A DNA stretch of 64,000 nucleotides from Fimenecus sp045543095 (GCA_045543095.1 JAZQMC010000013.1:1-64000), one strand, 5' to 3'. Numbered from the stretch's first letter, positions 22,783 through 32,556 are shown. Numbers and translations: made by a program. The notes: generated from the letters alone by a model not told the origin.

Positions 22783-24489
22783 ATGTTTAAACTTTATGCG
22801 GAAATGAAAATCGGCGGTGGCGACCGTGCGTATTCAAGTTATGAAAACGAGTGTTTTTCTTTTGACTTAAAAGAAAACGATAAGAAAATTAAAGGTGTTT
22901 TCACTGCTAAAAAGGATATGGAAATGAAGAGCTTTGCTCTTACAACAGAAAAGGATTTCGATGATGACGATTTGTTCTATGCAAACGGCTATCAGGCATG
23001 GACAACATCTCGTGAATTTTCAAAGGATGATAAATTCGACGGTCTTTTTGAGCCTGCAAAAATCACAAAGTTTACTGCTCACTTTGCAGGACTTTCAGGT
23101 GACTATCATTTTGCTAAAGATTATGGCGAAAAGGGTAAGTTCCACGGCTATACATACTGCTATTTCCGTGAAAAAGGTGAAAATGAAATCACACTTTACG
23201 GTTCAAGAAGCGAGCGTCAGGGATTCACCGTTTTTGAAGTTGATATGAACGACGAAAAGTTCACAATCAGAAAAGATGTTGAGGGCTTAAAGCTTAAAGC
23301 AGGTCAGGAGTATGAAATGTTTGATATTGCTATCATTGAGGGTGATATGAACAAGGTTATGGATAAATATTTCTTCGACTTCGTTGGCTGCAAAAAGCCT
23401 GCAATCAAGCACCTTTCAGGCTATACATCTTGGTATAACTATTTCCAGAACATTGACGAAAAAATTATCCTTCGTGACCTTGACGGACTTGACCGTGCAA
23501 GCGAAGAGGTTAGCATTTTCCAGGTTGACGACGGTTATCAGCATGCAGTTGGCGACTGGCTTATCACAGACCATAAAAAATTCCCCAACGGAATGAAATA
23601 TATTGCAGATAAAATTCACGAAAAGGGTTATAAGGCAGGTATCTGGCTTGCTCCTTTCAGTGCACAGCGTAGTTCAATTCTTGCTAAAAAGCACCCCGAA
23701 TGGTTGCTCCGACACAACCGCAACGGCCAAAAAATGCTCGGTTGTCAGGGCTGGGGCGGTGCTTATACACTTGATATTTATCACCCCGAGGTTCGTGCAT
23801 ATATCAAAAAAGTGTTCGACACAGTTCTCAATGTGTGGGGCTTTGATATGGTTAAGCTCGACTTCCTTTACAGCCAGTGTATTGAGCCCAGAAACGGCAA
23901 AACCCGTGGCGAAATTATGTGTGACGGTGTAGATTTGCTTCGTGAGGCTTGCGGTGACAAATGGATTTTAGGTTGCGGTGTGCCGCTCGGTGCTTGTATG
24001 GGTATTTTTGATGCATGCCGTATCTCTTGCGACGTAAATAAGAACTGGAAATTCGAGCTTAAAAAGAGCCTTAACATTAACTCAATTGTTACAGGTATCA
24101 GATTTAACAACGAAATTCCGTCATCACAGAATGCGATTATAAACACAATCTTCCGTAATCACCTTGACGGCAGAGCATTCTGTAACGACCCCGACGTATT
24201 CTTCCTTCGCGACATTAATATTGGCTACAATATGGAGCAGAAGCTTCTTCACGGTAAAGTAAATACCGTTTGCGGAAACGTTCTCTTTGTTTCAGACAAC
24301 GCAGGCGATTTTGATGATGAGAGAATTGAATACTTAAAGGAATTCTTCAGAGATAAAGATTACAGAGTTAAATTTGCCGAATTTGAGAGTGACGATGTTA
24401 TTCGCCTTGACTTCTCAGAAGATGGCGTTGACAAAACATTGAGATTCAGCCTTGACTCAGGCGAAAGCAACATTTACGAGGTGCTTTAA
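22783..24489 (+). CDS. GH36-type alpha-galactosidase
   Basis: A 568-residue cytoplasmic enzyme that would release terminal alpha-galactose. The barrel contains SGYTSWYNYFQNI, VDDGYQHAVGDW, GIWLAPFSA, the nucleophile motif MVKLDFLYS and, downstream, GACMGIFDACRISCDV with the acid/base Asp. It is shorter than classical GH36 (about 720), with a reduced N-terminal domain. It is the first gene of an operon with GH4 (3 bases apart), a PfkB kinase and a MATE exporter. The operon therefore looks devoted to galactosyl or other glycosides and the sugars they release. Confidence 0.88.
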   Translation: MFKLYAEMKIGGGDRAYSSYENECFSFDLKENDKKIKGVFTAKKDMEMKSFALTTEKDFDDDDLFYANGYQAWTTSREFSKDDKFDGLFEPAKITKFTAHFAGLSGDYHFAKDYGEKGKFHGYTYCYFREKGENEITLYGSRSERQGFTVFEVDMNDEKFTIRKDVEGLKLKAGQEYEMFDIAIIEGDMNKVMDKYFFDFVGCKKPAIKHLSGYTSWYNYFQNIDEKIILRDLDGLDRASEEVSIFQVDDGYQHAVGDWLITDHKKFPNGMKYIADKIHEKGYKAGIWLAPFSAQRSSILAKKHPEWLLRHNRNGQKMLGCQGWGGAYTLDIYHPEVRAYIKKVFDTVLNVWGFDMVKLDFLYSQCIEPRNGKTRGEIMCDGVDLLREACGDKWILGCGVPLGACMGIFDACRISCDVNKNWKFELKKSLNINSIVTGIRFNNEIPSSQNAIINTIFRNHLDGRAFCNDPDVFFLRDINIGYNMEQKLLHGKVNTVCGNVLFVSDNAGDFDDERIEYLKEFFRDKDYRVKFAEFESDDVIRLDFSEDGVDKTLRFSLDSGESNIYEVL

Positions 24490-24492
24490 AAT

Positions 24493-25860
24493 ATGAAGTT
24501 AGCAGTTATCGGCGGTGGCGGTGTCCGTTCAATGTTTCTCTCTAAAAGCATTGCGGGCAGAGCCGAAAAGATGGGGGTTACAGACCTCGTCTTTATGGAT
24601 AACAATGAAAAGAAACTGAATATTTACGGCAAGATGGCGAGAGAGGTCTCTCGCCGTCTTTGTCCTACTTTGAATTTTACGTTAACTACTGACGGCAAAG
24701 AAGCTATTGAAAATGCGGATTATGTAATCACGACAATTCGTGCGGGCGGTGACAGAATGCGTTGCCGTGACGAGCGAATTGCACTCGATATGGGGCTTTT
24801 AGGTCAGGAAACTACGGGGGCGGCAGGTTTTTCGTTCGCAATGCGTAGTATCCCCGCACTTAAAGAGTATTGTGAATTGGTGAAAAAATATGCAAAGCCT
24901 AACGCTATGGTGTTCAATTTTACAAATCCCGCGGGTGTTGTGTCACAAACTTTACGCGATATGGGTTATGATTTTACTTATGGTATCTGCGATGCACCAA
25001 GCGGAATGTTAAGAAGATTTGAAGAACTTTACGGCTACCCCGAAAACCACCTTGACGCACTCTGCTATGGGCTTAATCACTTGTCATTTTTTAAATATAT
25101 AAAGGCTGATGGTGTTGACATAACAAGCAAGATTGTCAGCGACGACGAGGCTTATAAAAATACTGATTTGCGTTATTTTGATAAAGAATTTTTAATGCGT
25201 AAAAAGTATGTGCCCAATGAATATATGTATTATTTTTACAATCGGGAAAAAGCGGTTGAGAATATTTTAAATGCAGAACGCACTCGCGGTGAACAGATTG
25301 CAGAAATTAACGAAAAAATGACCGAGGCACTTTCAAATATTGACATTGAAAATAACTTTGAAAAGGCACTTGAAATCTTTGACTATTACTACGGACTTCG
25401 CGAGAATTCGTATATGGCGAGCGAAACGGGTGAAAAACGAAATTCCACATGGCATTTTGATATGTATGCACCCGACGACGGCGGTTATGCGGGCGTAGCA
25501 CTTGGCATTATTGATGCTAAAAATCAGTTAAGCGATAAAAAAATAATTGCTTGCGTGCCCAATAACGATAAGGCAATTGATTTTCTTGAAGAAACCGATA
25601 CTGTTGAAATTTCTTGCGAGGTTAAAAACGGCAAGGTGACACCAATTAAAATCGGTGAAGTGCCCGTTGAAAATAAAGAGATTATTGCAAGAGTTAAGGC
25701 TTATGAGCGACTTGCTTCAAAGGCTATTATAAACTGTGACCGCGAGAGTGCGGTGGATTGCTTGTATCTGCACCCACTTGTATCTTCTTATTCACTTGCG
25801 GAAAAATTGGTTGACAGTTACATTGAACTCAATAAGGATTATACGGGAGAATGGAAATGA
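24493..25860 (+). CDS. Glycoside hydrolase family 4 (NAD- and metal-dependent)
   Basis: A 455-residue GH4 enzyme. GH4 cleaves alpha- or beta-glycosides (often 6-phosphorylated) by an unusual redox-elimination mechanism using NAD+ and Mn2+. The N-terminal KLAVIGGGGVRSMFL is the NAD site. ADYVITTIRAGG, GQETTGAAGFSFAMRSIP and NFTNPAGVVSQ are family landmarks. The metal region reads GICDAPSG and LNHLSFF (Cys and His ligands in the family). Closest in style to 6-phospho-beta-glucosidases. No PTS or other sugar importer is in the operon. The next gene starts inside its stop codon. Confidence 0.9.
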   Translation: MKLAVIGGGGVRSMFLSKSIAGRAEKMGVTDLVFMDNNEKKLNIYGKMAREVSRRLCPTLNFTLTTDGKEAIENADYVITTIRAGGDRMRCRDERIALDMGLLGQETTGAAGFSFAMRSIPALKEYCELVKKYAKPNAMVFNFTNPAGVVSQTLRDMGYDFTYGICDAPSGMLRRFEELYGYPENHLDALCYGLNHLSFFKYIKADGVDITSKIVSDDEAYKNTDLRYFDKEFLMRKKYVPNEYMYYFYNREKAVENILNAERTRGEQIAEINEKMTEALSNIDIENNFEKALEIFDYYYGLRENSYMASETGEKRNSTWHFDMYAPDDGGYAGVALGIIDAKNQLSDKKIIACVPNNDKAIDFLEETDTVEISCEVKNGKVTPIKIGEVPVENKEIIARVKAYERLASKAIINCDRESAVDCLYLHPLVSSYSLAEKLVDSYIELNKDYTGEWK

Positions 25861-26762
25861 GCTTTGTTGCGGCTTTCGGAAAACTGAATGTTGACTTGCT
25901 TTATGCGGGTATGCCACGAATTCCTAACGAGGGTGAAGAAATCTACTCACGGGATTTTAAGGTGTGCCTTGGCGGAGGCTTGCCCGCAACAATGATAAAC
26001 TGCTCGCGTTTGGGTGTGCCCGCTAAAATCGGTACTTTTTTGGGTGATGATATGTTCTCGCAGTTTGCAAAAGGCGAACTCGATAAAAGCGGAACGAAAT
26101 ACGAAGTCTTTGAAAGTAAAAATTATCCGCTGAATGTGACATCTGCTATAATTACTGAAAAAGACAGAACCTTTGTGTCTTACGGCGGAACAGAAAACTA
26201 TACCGACGAAATGCTCGAAAAAATCTATAATTCTCTCAAAGGTGCAAAGGTTGTTGCCATTCAAGAGAATATTCTGCCCGTTTACAAAAAACTCAAAAAA
26301 GACGGCATAATTCTTGTGCTTGATACGGGTTACAGCGATGATATGTCAATGGAAAAACATAAAGATTTGATTGAAATTGCCGATTATTACACCCCAAGTA
26401 TTGACGAAACCGAAAAATTAACAGGTACTCGTGATTATAAAGAATCTTTAAAAATCCTCGGCGAATATTTTCCGAAACCTATCGTAAAACTCGGCAAATA
26501 CGGTTGTGCGGGGTATGACGGTGAAATCTTTAAGATAGATAACATTGATGAATTCAAGTGCATTGACGCCACAGGTGCGGGCGACGCATTTCTTGCGGGA
26601 TTCATCTATGGTTTATACAATAAATTGACCTTTAAAGAGTGCATTTTAGCGGGTAACATTACCGGCGGAAAATGCGTGACGGGTATAGGTTGCCTGACGG
26701 AGTATGTAACAGAAAAACAAATTGCGGAGCATATTGAAAAATACAGATTTTTGATAAAGTGA
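25857..26762 (+). CDS. PfkB-family sugar kinase
   Basis: A 301-residue ribokinase-fold kinase. CLGGGLPATMINCSRLG near the N-terminus binds the sugar, and DATGAGDAFLAGFIYG near the C-terminus holds the anion hole and catalytic Asp. Possible substrates are fructose, ribose or other free sugars, or nucleosides. The operon suggests a monosaccharide released by the upstream glycosidases. The start at 25857 overlaps the GH4 stop (ATGA) and has GGGAG upstream. An ATG two codons earlier is possible. Confidence 0.9.
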   Translation: MSFVAAFGKLNVDLLYAGMPRIPNEGEEIYSRDFKVCLGGGLPATMINCSRLGVPAKIGTFLGDDMFSQFAKGELDKSGTKYEVFESKNYPLNVTSAIITEKDRTFVSYGGTENYTDEMLEKIYNSLKGAKVVAIQENILPVYKKLKKDGIILVLDTGYSDDMSMEKHKDLIEIADYYTPSIDETEKLTGTRDYKESLKILGEYFPKPIVKLGKYGCAGYDGEIFKIDNIDEFKCIDATGAGDAFLAGFIYGLYNKLTFKECILAGNITGGKCVTGIGCLTEYVTEKQIAEHIEKYRFLIK

Positions 26763-26771
26763 GTGTCTTAA

Positions 26772-28151
26772 ATGAGTAACAACAAACTTGATATATCACA
26801 ACAAATGGCGACCACATCTGTGTGGAAACTTATGTTAAAATTAAGTATCCCCGCAATTCTCGCACAGATTGTAAATCTGCTTTACAATGTGGTTGACAGA
26901 ATTTATATAGGCCATATGGAAGCTGTGGGCACAGCGGCACTTACGGGTGTTGGCCTTTGCAACCCAATAATAGTGTTGATTTCTGCATTTACAATGCTTG
27001 TTGCCCAAGGTGGTGCACCGCGTGCGGCGATTGAAATGGGCAAGGGGGACATAAAAAAAGCAGAGAAAATTCTCGGTAACTGTTTTGTGTTATTGTTCTT
27101 CTTTGCTATTGTATTGACCATATTGTTTATGGCATTTGGTGAAAAACTTTTAATGGCTTTCGGCGCAAGTGAAGATACGATTATATATGCTCTTCCCTAT
27201 ATGCAGATTTATGTTGCGGGTTCAATTTTTGTGATGTTTAGCCTTGGTCTTAATATGTTTATAACAACTCAGGGTTTTACAAAAATAAGTATGGCAACGG
27301 TGCTTATTGGTGCCATTTGTAATATTGTGCTTGACCCCATATTTATTTTCGGCTTTAAGATGGGTGTGCGTGGTGCGGCACTTGCAACAATAATTTCTCA
27401 AGGGGTTTCAGCGGTCTGGGTGCTCTCGTTCCTTTTGGGTAAGCAAACAAAACTTAAAATTAGAAAAGAAAACTTTTTGCCCTCGGCTAAAATTCTTTTG
27501 CCCGTATTGGCACTTGGGATTTCACCATTCATTATGAATGCTACCGAGGCGGTTATAAATATTTCGTTTAATTCTTCGCTTCAAAAATATGGCGGGGATA
27601 TTGCGGTTGGTGCTATGACAATCTGCACAACCGTTTTTCAGATCGCTTGGGTGCCTGCACAGGGAATCGGTCAGGGTGCACAGCCCATTATCAGTTATAA
27701 CTACGGTGCAAAAAATGCCCAAAGAGTTAAACAGGCATTCAAGGTGTTTTTAACAATCTGTTTTTCATATATTTTCATATTTGGAGTGCTTATTGAATTG
27801 TTCCCGCAATTCTTTATCGGAATTTTTAATGATAATCCCGATTTGGTGGATACGGCTACTTGGACAATAAGACTTTACGGTTGTGCAATGACATTCTTCG
27901 GTATCCAAATGGCAGTTCAACAGACATTTATTGCACTCGGCAAGGCAAAGGCATCATTGTTTATTGCATGCTTAAGAAAAGTTATTCTACTTGTTCCGCT
28001 GATTTACATTTTACCTAATTTCTTTGAAGATAAAGTTTTTGCGGTGTTCCTTGCAGAGCCGGTTTCGGATGCTATTTCAATAATTACCGCATCAGTTGTA
28101 TTCATATTTGTGTTTAGAAAAGAAATGAAATTGATGAAAACAGAAATATAA
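26772..28151 (+). CDS. MATE-family efflux transporter
   Basis: A 459-residue membrane protein with twelve predicted helices in two homologous halves: LKLSIPAILAQIVNLLYNVVDRIYIGHM, GVGLCNPIIVLISAFTMLVAQGGAPRAA, and AWVPAQGIGQGAQPIISYNYGAKN are MATE signatures. It should be a cation-coupled exporter of organic compounds. It is the last gene of the GH36-GH4-PfkB operon, where an exporter is unexpected. It may be a passenger or may export a product. Confidence 0.9.
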   Translation: MSNNKLDISQQMATTSVWKLMLKLSIPAILAQIVNLLYNVVDRIYIGHMEAVGTAALTGVGLCNPIIVLISAFTMLVAQGGAPRAAIEMGKGDIKKAEKILGNCFVLLFFFAIVLTILFMAFGEKLLMAFGASEDTIIYALPYMQIYVAGSIFVMFSLGLNMFITTQGFTKISMATVLIGAICNIVLDPIFIFGFKMGVRGAALATIISQGVSAVWVLSFLLGKQTKLKIRKENFLPSAKILLPVLALGISPFIMNATEAVINISFNSSLQKYGGDIAVGAMTICTTVFQIAWVPAQGIGQGAQPIISYNYGAKNAQRVKQAFKVFLTICFSYIFIFGVLIELFPQFFIGIFNDNPDLVDTATWTIRLYGCAMTFFGIQMAVQQTFIALGKAKASLFIACLRKVILLVPLIYILPNFFEDKVFAVFLAEPVSDAISIITASVVFIFVFRKEMKLMKTEI

Positions 28152-28158
28152 AAAATAC

Positions 28159-28187
28159 TGTACATTCTTGCTATATTATGGTAGAAT
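28159..28187 (+). promoter_or_regulatory. Possible promoter of the FGGY kinase gene
   Basis: TGTACA, a 17-base spacer and TAGAAT, about 50 bases before the start. The -35 box is weak. Confidence 0.4.
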
Positions 28188-28239
28188 GCAATATATATTA
28201 AAATGAATTTTTCAGTTCTTAAATAAAGGGGAAAAGAAA

Positions 28240-29853
28240 ATGGAAAAAGAAATTTATTCTCTTGCCTTTGACATTGGTACAACAGGTGTTAAAACCTGCC
28301 TTTTCAAAATCGGTAAGACAATCGAGCTTTTAGAGGCGGCAACCGAGGGCTATAATCTTTATATTATGCCAAACGGCGGTGCAGAGCAGGACCCTGACGA
28401 GTGGTGGTCTGCTATGTGTTCAACCTCAAAAAAGGTTATTAAGAATTCAAAAATTGACCCTAAAAACATTTATGGTATTTCTTTCTGCTCGCAGATGCAG
28501 GGCTTGGTGCTTGTTGATAAAGACGGAAACCATGTTCGTCGTGCGTTCAGTTATATGGACCAGAGGGCTACTGAAGAAATCAAAAAGGGTATTGCTTACG
28601 GTCCGCAGATTGCAGGTGCAAATATTGCAAAACTTCTTCCGTCACTCGCAATTACAGGTGCGGTTGCGGCAAGCGTTAAAGACCCTGTGTGGAAATATAA
28701 ATGGACTGAGGCTCACGAGCCTGAAAACTTCAAGAGAGTACATAAATGGCTTGATGTTAAAGAGTATCTCATTTGCCGTATGACAGGTGAATTCGTAATG
28801 ACAAAGGACTCTGCTTTCGGTGCATTGCTTTATGACATCAACAAAAAGTGCTGGAGTCCGAAAATCTGCAGTATGTTGGGCGTTAATATGGACCACCTTG
28901 CTCGTATTGCTGACTGTACCGAAAAAATCGGCGAGCTTCGTCCTCAGCAAGCGGAAGAATTAGGTCTTGTTCCCGGCATTGCCGTATTTGGCGGTGGCGG
29001 TGACGCTACACTTATCGGCGTTGGTGCAGGTGCTACAGAGCTTGGCGACACTCATATTTATCAGGGTACATCGGGTTGGGTTTCAACTGTTACTGATAAG
29101 AGCGTTGTTGACGCAAGTGCAATGATGGCTGCGGTTGTTGGTGCGGCTGATGGTATATACAATTATTTCGGTGAGCTTGAAACTGCAGGTAAGTGCGTTG
29201 AGTGGGTAAAAGACCATTTAGCACTTGATGAAATTGATATTTATCTTGATAAACAGCCTGCACTTAAGCGTAAAAAGGCAGACCGCGAGGTTGTTTATAA
29301 AGGACTTTATGATTATATGATGGAGGTTATCGATTCGATTCCCGCAGGTAGCGGCGGTGTAATCTTCACACCTTGGCTTCATGGTAACCGTTGCCCGTTT
29401 GAAGACCCAAATGCACGCGGAATGTTCTTTAACATCAGTCTTGATACAGGTAAGACTGAAATGCTCAGAGCCGTTGTTGAGGGTGTTTGCTTCCATCTTC
29501 GTTGGTTCCTTGAAACTGAAGAAAAGAAAGTTAAGACTTCAAAAACAGTTCGTTTTGTAGGTGGCGGTGCACTCTCTGACGTAACAAGCCAGATTCTTGC
29601 AGATGTCACAGGCAGAGTTGTTGAAACTGTTGACAGCCCACAAAATGTTGGTGCAGTTGGTGCAGCGGTTCTTGTTGCTATTGATGCGGGTATAATTGAA
29701 AGAGTACAGGATGCTAAAAAACTTATTCCTGCAAAGAAAACCTTTACACCCGATATGAAGAACAAGTCAGTTTATGACAAGAATTTTGATGTATTCAAGA
29801 AACTTTACAAAGCAAACAAAGAAAACTTCGCAGAACTTAATAAATTAAACTGA
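28240..29853 (+). CDS. FGGY-family carbohydrate kinase (xylulokinase-like)
   Basis: A 537-residue kinase with the two actin-like FGGY domains. AFDIGTTGVKTCLF is the phosphate-binding loop, YMDQRATEE and GISFCSQMQGLVLVD resemble xylulokinase and related kinases, and TVRFVGGGALSDVTSQILADVTG is the second signature. It phosphorylates a pentose, pentulose or polyol, and the substrate is not fixed by sequence. It has AAAGGGGA as ribosome site and a dispersed repeat as probable terminator. It stands next to the glycosidase operon but behind its own promoter. Confidence 0.9.
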   Translation: MEKEIYSLAFDIGTTGVKTCLFKIGKTIELLEAATEGYNLYIMPNGGAEQDPDEWWSAMCSTSKKVIKNSKIDPKNIYGISFCSQMQGLVLVDKDGNHVRRAFSYMDQRATEEIKKGIAYGPQIAGANIAKLLPSLAITGAVAASVKDPVWKYKWTEAHEPENFKRVHKWLDVKEYLICRMTGEFVMTKDSAFGALLYDINKKCWSPKICSMLGVNMDHLARIADCTEKIGELRPQQAEELGLVPGIAVFGGGGDATLIGVGAGATELGDTHIYQGTSGWVSTVTDKSVVDASAMMAAVVGAADGIYNYFGELETAGKCVEWVKDHLALDEIDIYLDKQPALKRKKADREVVYKGLYDYMMEVIDSIPAGSGGVIFTPWLHGNRCPFEDPNARGMFFNISLDTGKTEMLRAVVEGVCFHLRWFLETEEKKVKTSKTVRFVGGGALSDVTSQILADVTGRVVETVDSPQNVGAVGAAVLVAIDAGIIERVQDAKKLIPAKKTFTPDMKNKSVYDKNFDVFKKLYKANKENFAELNKLN

Positions 29854-29854
29854 T

Positions 29855-29982
29855 AAAAAAGGTCTTGCCTTCCCCTTGAGGGGAAGGGGGACCGCTTGCG
29901 GTGGATGAGGTGGATTTTGTTATATTTTTTAACACCTCATCAGTCGCTACGCGACAGCTTCTCCTCAAGGAGAAGCCTTTTT
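29855..29982. repeat. Dispersed 'GGGGGACCGC' family repeat, probable terminator
   Basis: AAAAAAGGTCTTGCCTTCCCC at the left pairs loosely with CTTCTCCTCAAGGAGAAGCC plus a T run at the right. Inside are GGGGGACCGCTTGCGGT and ATGAGGTG/CACCTCAT. It follows the FGGY kinase stop directly. It is related to the element at 10251. Confidence 0.7.
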
Positions 29983-30008
29983 TATTGCTTTTTAGGTTAA
30001 TTTTGTTA

Positions 30009-30037
30009 TTGCATTACTTTATTAAAAACTGTATAAT
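30009..30037 (+). promoter_or_regulatory. Promoter of the Lys/Pro-rich membrane protein gene
   Basis: TTGCAT, a 17-base spacer and a perfect TATAAT, about 35 bases before the start. Confidence 0.75.
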
Positions 30038-30071
30038 AAATGATATATGTAATAAAAACGGAGGTGTTTTT

Positions 30072-32024
30072 ATGGATGAGAATAAAAATCTCGCTGATAA
30101 ATACCGAAAAATTGATATAGATACGGCAGAAACTTTTGATGAGGTTGCTCACGAAAAGCCCAAGAAAGAAAAAAAGGCTAAAAAAGAAAAAGTACCTCAA
30201 GAGAAAAAAGTAAAAGAACCAAAACAGCCTAAAGAGAAAAAAGAAAAAGCTCCAAAGGAAAAGAAAGTTAAAGAACCTAAACTTCCAAAAGAGAAAAAGG
30301 TTAAAGAGCCTAAACCCGAAAAAGTCAAAGAGCCAAAGGTGAAAAAAGAAAAGGCACCTAAAGAGAAAAAAGAAAAGAAATCACTTTTCGGCAAGAAAAA
30401 TGAAGAAAACAAAATTGAGGTTGCAGAGCCTATTGCTCCTGAAATTTCTGAAATCATTGAAGCTTCCGCAGAAAAAACTCAAGAGCCACAAGCGGTGAAA
30501 ATGGTAAGTGATGACGGCAGAGTAAAAGAAGAAATTGTTCTTCCCGTGGTGACAAGGGTTAAAAAGGTTAAGCCTACAAAAAAGGATAAACCGCCTAAAG
30601 AAAAGAAAATAAAAGAACCAAAAGAGAAAAAGGTAAAAGAACCCAAACCACCGAAGGAGAAAAAGGCTAAAGAGCCTAAACCTGAAAAGGTTAAAGAACC
30701 CAAGGTTAAAAAAGAAAAAGCACCAAAAGTGCCAAAAGAGAAAAAACCAAGCGAGCCCCTTAATAAAAAGGATTTTGCTACAATGGGCATTGCATTAGTT
30801 GCGGTAATTCTCGCTTGTACCTTTGTGTATTTTAAATTTTTCCACGACGACACTCCGCAGATTGACAACACAACCGAGCCTGCGGTGGATACTGTCGTTG
30901 AAAAACTTTCAGATATTCAGATTGCCCGTAACGGTGTACTTGTAAATCTTGTGCAGACCGATATTCCGGATGTTTTCTACGGTATAACGCCTGATTATAA
31001 GGTGAAATATTATCAGTACCGCGACAACAAAATGGTGGCGGTGCAGGCGACAAATTCAATAAGTACAGAGGTTGATTTCGGCAATGAAAAACTTCCTGTT
31101 ACGATTAACTATGTAAAACTTGGCAGTAAGGTTTTCGGAATTGGTCTTTTTGTGGCAGAAGAGGGCGAAGATATTTATTTCTATAATATGATGGTGTTTA
31201 AGCTTACCAATCTTCCTGCCGAATATAGCGGGGAGGGTAAAGCCTTGCTACTTGCTACTACAAGCAAGAATGCACTTACTCAAGGTGATATTCTTTGGCC
31301 TGAAAGCTTTACCATTGACCTTCAAAGCGGAAAAAACTCAAGATTTTTACAGATAGTCAACCGCAGCATAGACATCAACACAGGTGCGGGTGTAACAGAT
31401 TTCTGCATTCTCACGAAGCAGGGCTACACTTCAACCGCAACCCAAATTCCGTTTATTACTGCTCGTGAATATGAGCAGGGAAGCGGTAAACTTGATATTT
31501 TTGTGAAGAACGGAAAAAAAGAAACTCTATTTGCAGAAGATGTTTACGGTAAATTCCTGTTAACCGACGGTGACAGCGTGGTGTTTATGCGTAAAACAAA
31601 CACCGGCTTTGATATTGTTCGCAAAAAAGGTGAAACCGAAGTAAAAATTTCCTCATTCTACGGTACAATGGGTGCGGATTATCTTCATAGCGGACATTAT
31701 CTTCTCAATGTGAATGACGGCAACCTTTACAATATGCTTACAGGTGAAAAAACAATGCTTGTGGGCTTTAGAATGGACCCTGAAATGATGGTAATCAGCG
31801 ACGACGGCAAGTATGTTGTAATGCTTGGCACAGTTAAGAATATGATGGACTATCAGGTGCATATTTTCAATCTTCAAACAGGTGTTTATGCAAAATTTGA
31901 AGACCAAAATTATTCAAACCATTCAAATCTTACATTCATAAACAGTACAACCGCAGTTTACACCGCACTCGACCCCAACCAAGGCTATGAATATGTAGTG
32001 CTTGATGTATCGAAAATTAAGTAA
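30072..32024 (+). CDS. Membrane protein with a long Lys/Pro/Glu-repeat cytoplasmic domain
   Basis: A 650-residue protein. Residues 1 to about 235 are low-complexity repeats of the type KEKKVKEPK and KEPKPEKVKEPK. One membrane helix follows (FATMGIALVAVILACTFVYF). The outer domain of about 390 residues is rich in beta strands and Asn/Gly turns (YDGTI-like, GEKTMLVGFRMDPEMMVISDDGKYVVML), suggesting a beta-propeller. No known family is recognised. The ATG at 30072 was chosen for GGAGGTG just upstream and the promoter at 30009. Positive inside, it may bind nucleic acid, polyphosphate or acidic partners, which is only inference. Confidence 0.75.
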   Translation: MDENKNLADKYRKIDIDTAETFDEVAHEKPKKEKKAKKEKVPQEKKVKEPKQPKEKKEKAPKEKKVKEPKLPKEKKVKEPKPEKVKEPKVKKEKAPKEKKEKKSLFGKKNEENKIEVAEPIAPEISEIIEASAEKTQEPQAVKMVSDDGRVKEEIVLPVVTRVKKVKPTKKDKPPKEKKIKEPKEKKVKEPKPPKEKKAKEPKPEKVKEPKVKKEKAPKVPKEKKPSEPLNKKDFATMGIALVAVILACTFVYFKFFHDDTPQIDNTTEPAVDTVVEKLSDIQIARNGVLVNLVQTDIPDVFYGITPDYKVKYYQYRDNKMVAVQATNSISTEVDFGNEKLPVTINYVKLGSKVFGIGLFVAEEGEDIYFYNMMVFKLTNLPAEYSGEGKALLLATTSKNALTQGDILWPESFTIDLQSGKNSRFLQIVNRSIDINTGAGVTDFCILTKQGYTSTATQIPFITAREYEQGSGKLDIFVKNGKKETLFAEDVYGKFLLTDGDSVVFMRKTNTGFDIVRKKGETEVKISSFYGTMGADYLHSGHYLLNVNDGNLYNMLTGEKTMLVGFRMDPEMMVISDDGKYVVMLGTVKNMMDYQVHIFNLQTGVYAKFEDQNYSNHSNLTFINSTTAVYTALDPNQGYEYVVLDVSKIK

Positions 32025-32087
32025 TCTTTTTGGCGTATTTTTCGCAATACCGCGTTTTTTAATGCAACATAGAAAAATAAATTGAAA

Positions 32088-32146
32088 GTCATTCTGAGCG
32101 AAGCGAAGAATCTCAATTTGAGACCCTTCACTCCGTTCAGGGTGAC
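32088..32146. repeat. Dispersed palindromic repeat, GTCATTCTGAG family (copy 2)
   Basis: GTCATTCTGAGCGAAGCG at the left and CAGGGTGAC at the right, with AGAATCTCAATTTGAGACCC at the centre. It lies in the 613-base gap before the 5S gene. Confidence 0.8.
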
Positions 32147-32279
32147 ACTAATTTTTAGTTTTCAGCATCTCGAAAAATTGCTCTCATTTAAAAATATATG
32201 GTAATCACACAATTTGTGCCCAATTAAGAAAGTGTTTTTATCTATTTTTCACAAAGTTAGAAAAAACGTAAAAAAATGC

Positions 32280-32308
32280 TTGCATTTTGTAAAATGCGGT
32301 GATATACT
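32280..32308 (+). promoter_or_regulatory. 5S rRNA promoter
   Basis: TTGCAT, a 17-base spacer and TATACT, about 35 bases before the 5S gene. The same -10 context (TGATATACTATC) occurs at the rpsO promoter. Confidence 0.75.
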
Positions 32309-32342
32309 ATCTCTTGCGTTCACGAGATAAAGTGTTTCGTGA

Positions 32343-32457
<115 letters not shown>

Positions 32458-32467
32458 ACAAACAAAT

Positions 32468-32496
32468 CGCCTGTCCAAAAGGACGGGCGTTTTTTT
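32468..32496 (+). terminator. 5S rRNA terminator
   Basis: Perfect hairpin CGCCTGTCC-AAAA-GGACGGGCG followed by TTTTTTT. Confidence 0.93.
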
Positions 32497-32505
32497 ATGC
32501 TTTTT

Positions 32506-32556
32506 AAATCACTATGGGTAAAATGAGTTGTATTTTATCCATAGTGATTTTTGTTT
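32506..32556 (+). terminator. Second long hairpin after the 5S gene
   Basis: AAATCACTATGG...CCATAGTGATTT with inner TAAAAT/ATTTTA, followed by TTGTTTTT. It may be a backup terminator, or an inverted repeat just upstream of the ECF sigma gene promoter region. Confidence 0.55.

Noticed and set aside
29901..30071. N-terminal extension of the Lys/Pro-rich protein
   Set aside because: It would be read from the dispersed repeat and the promoter region. The ribosome site GGAGGTG marks 30072 as start.
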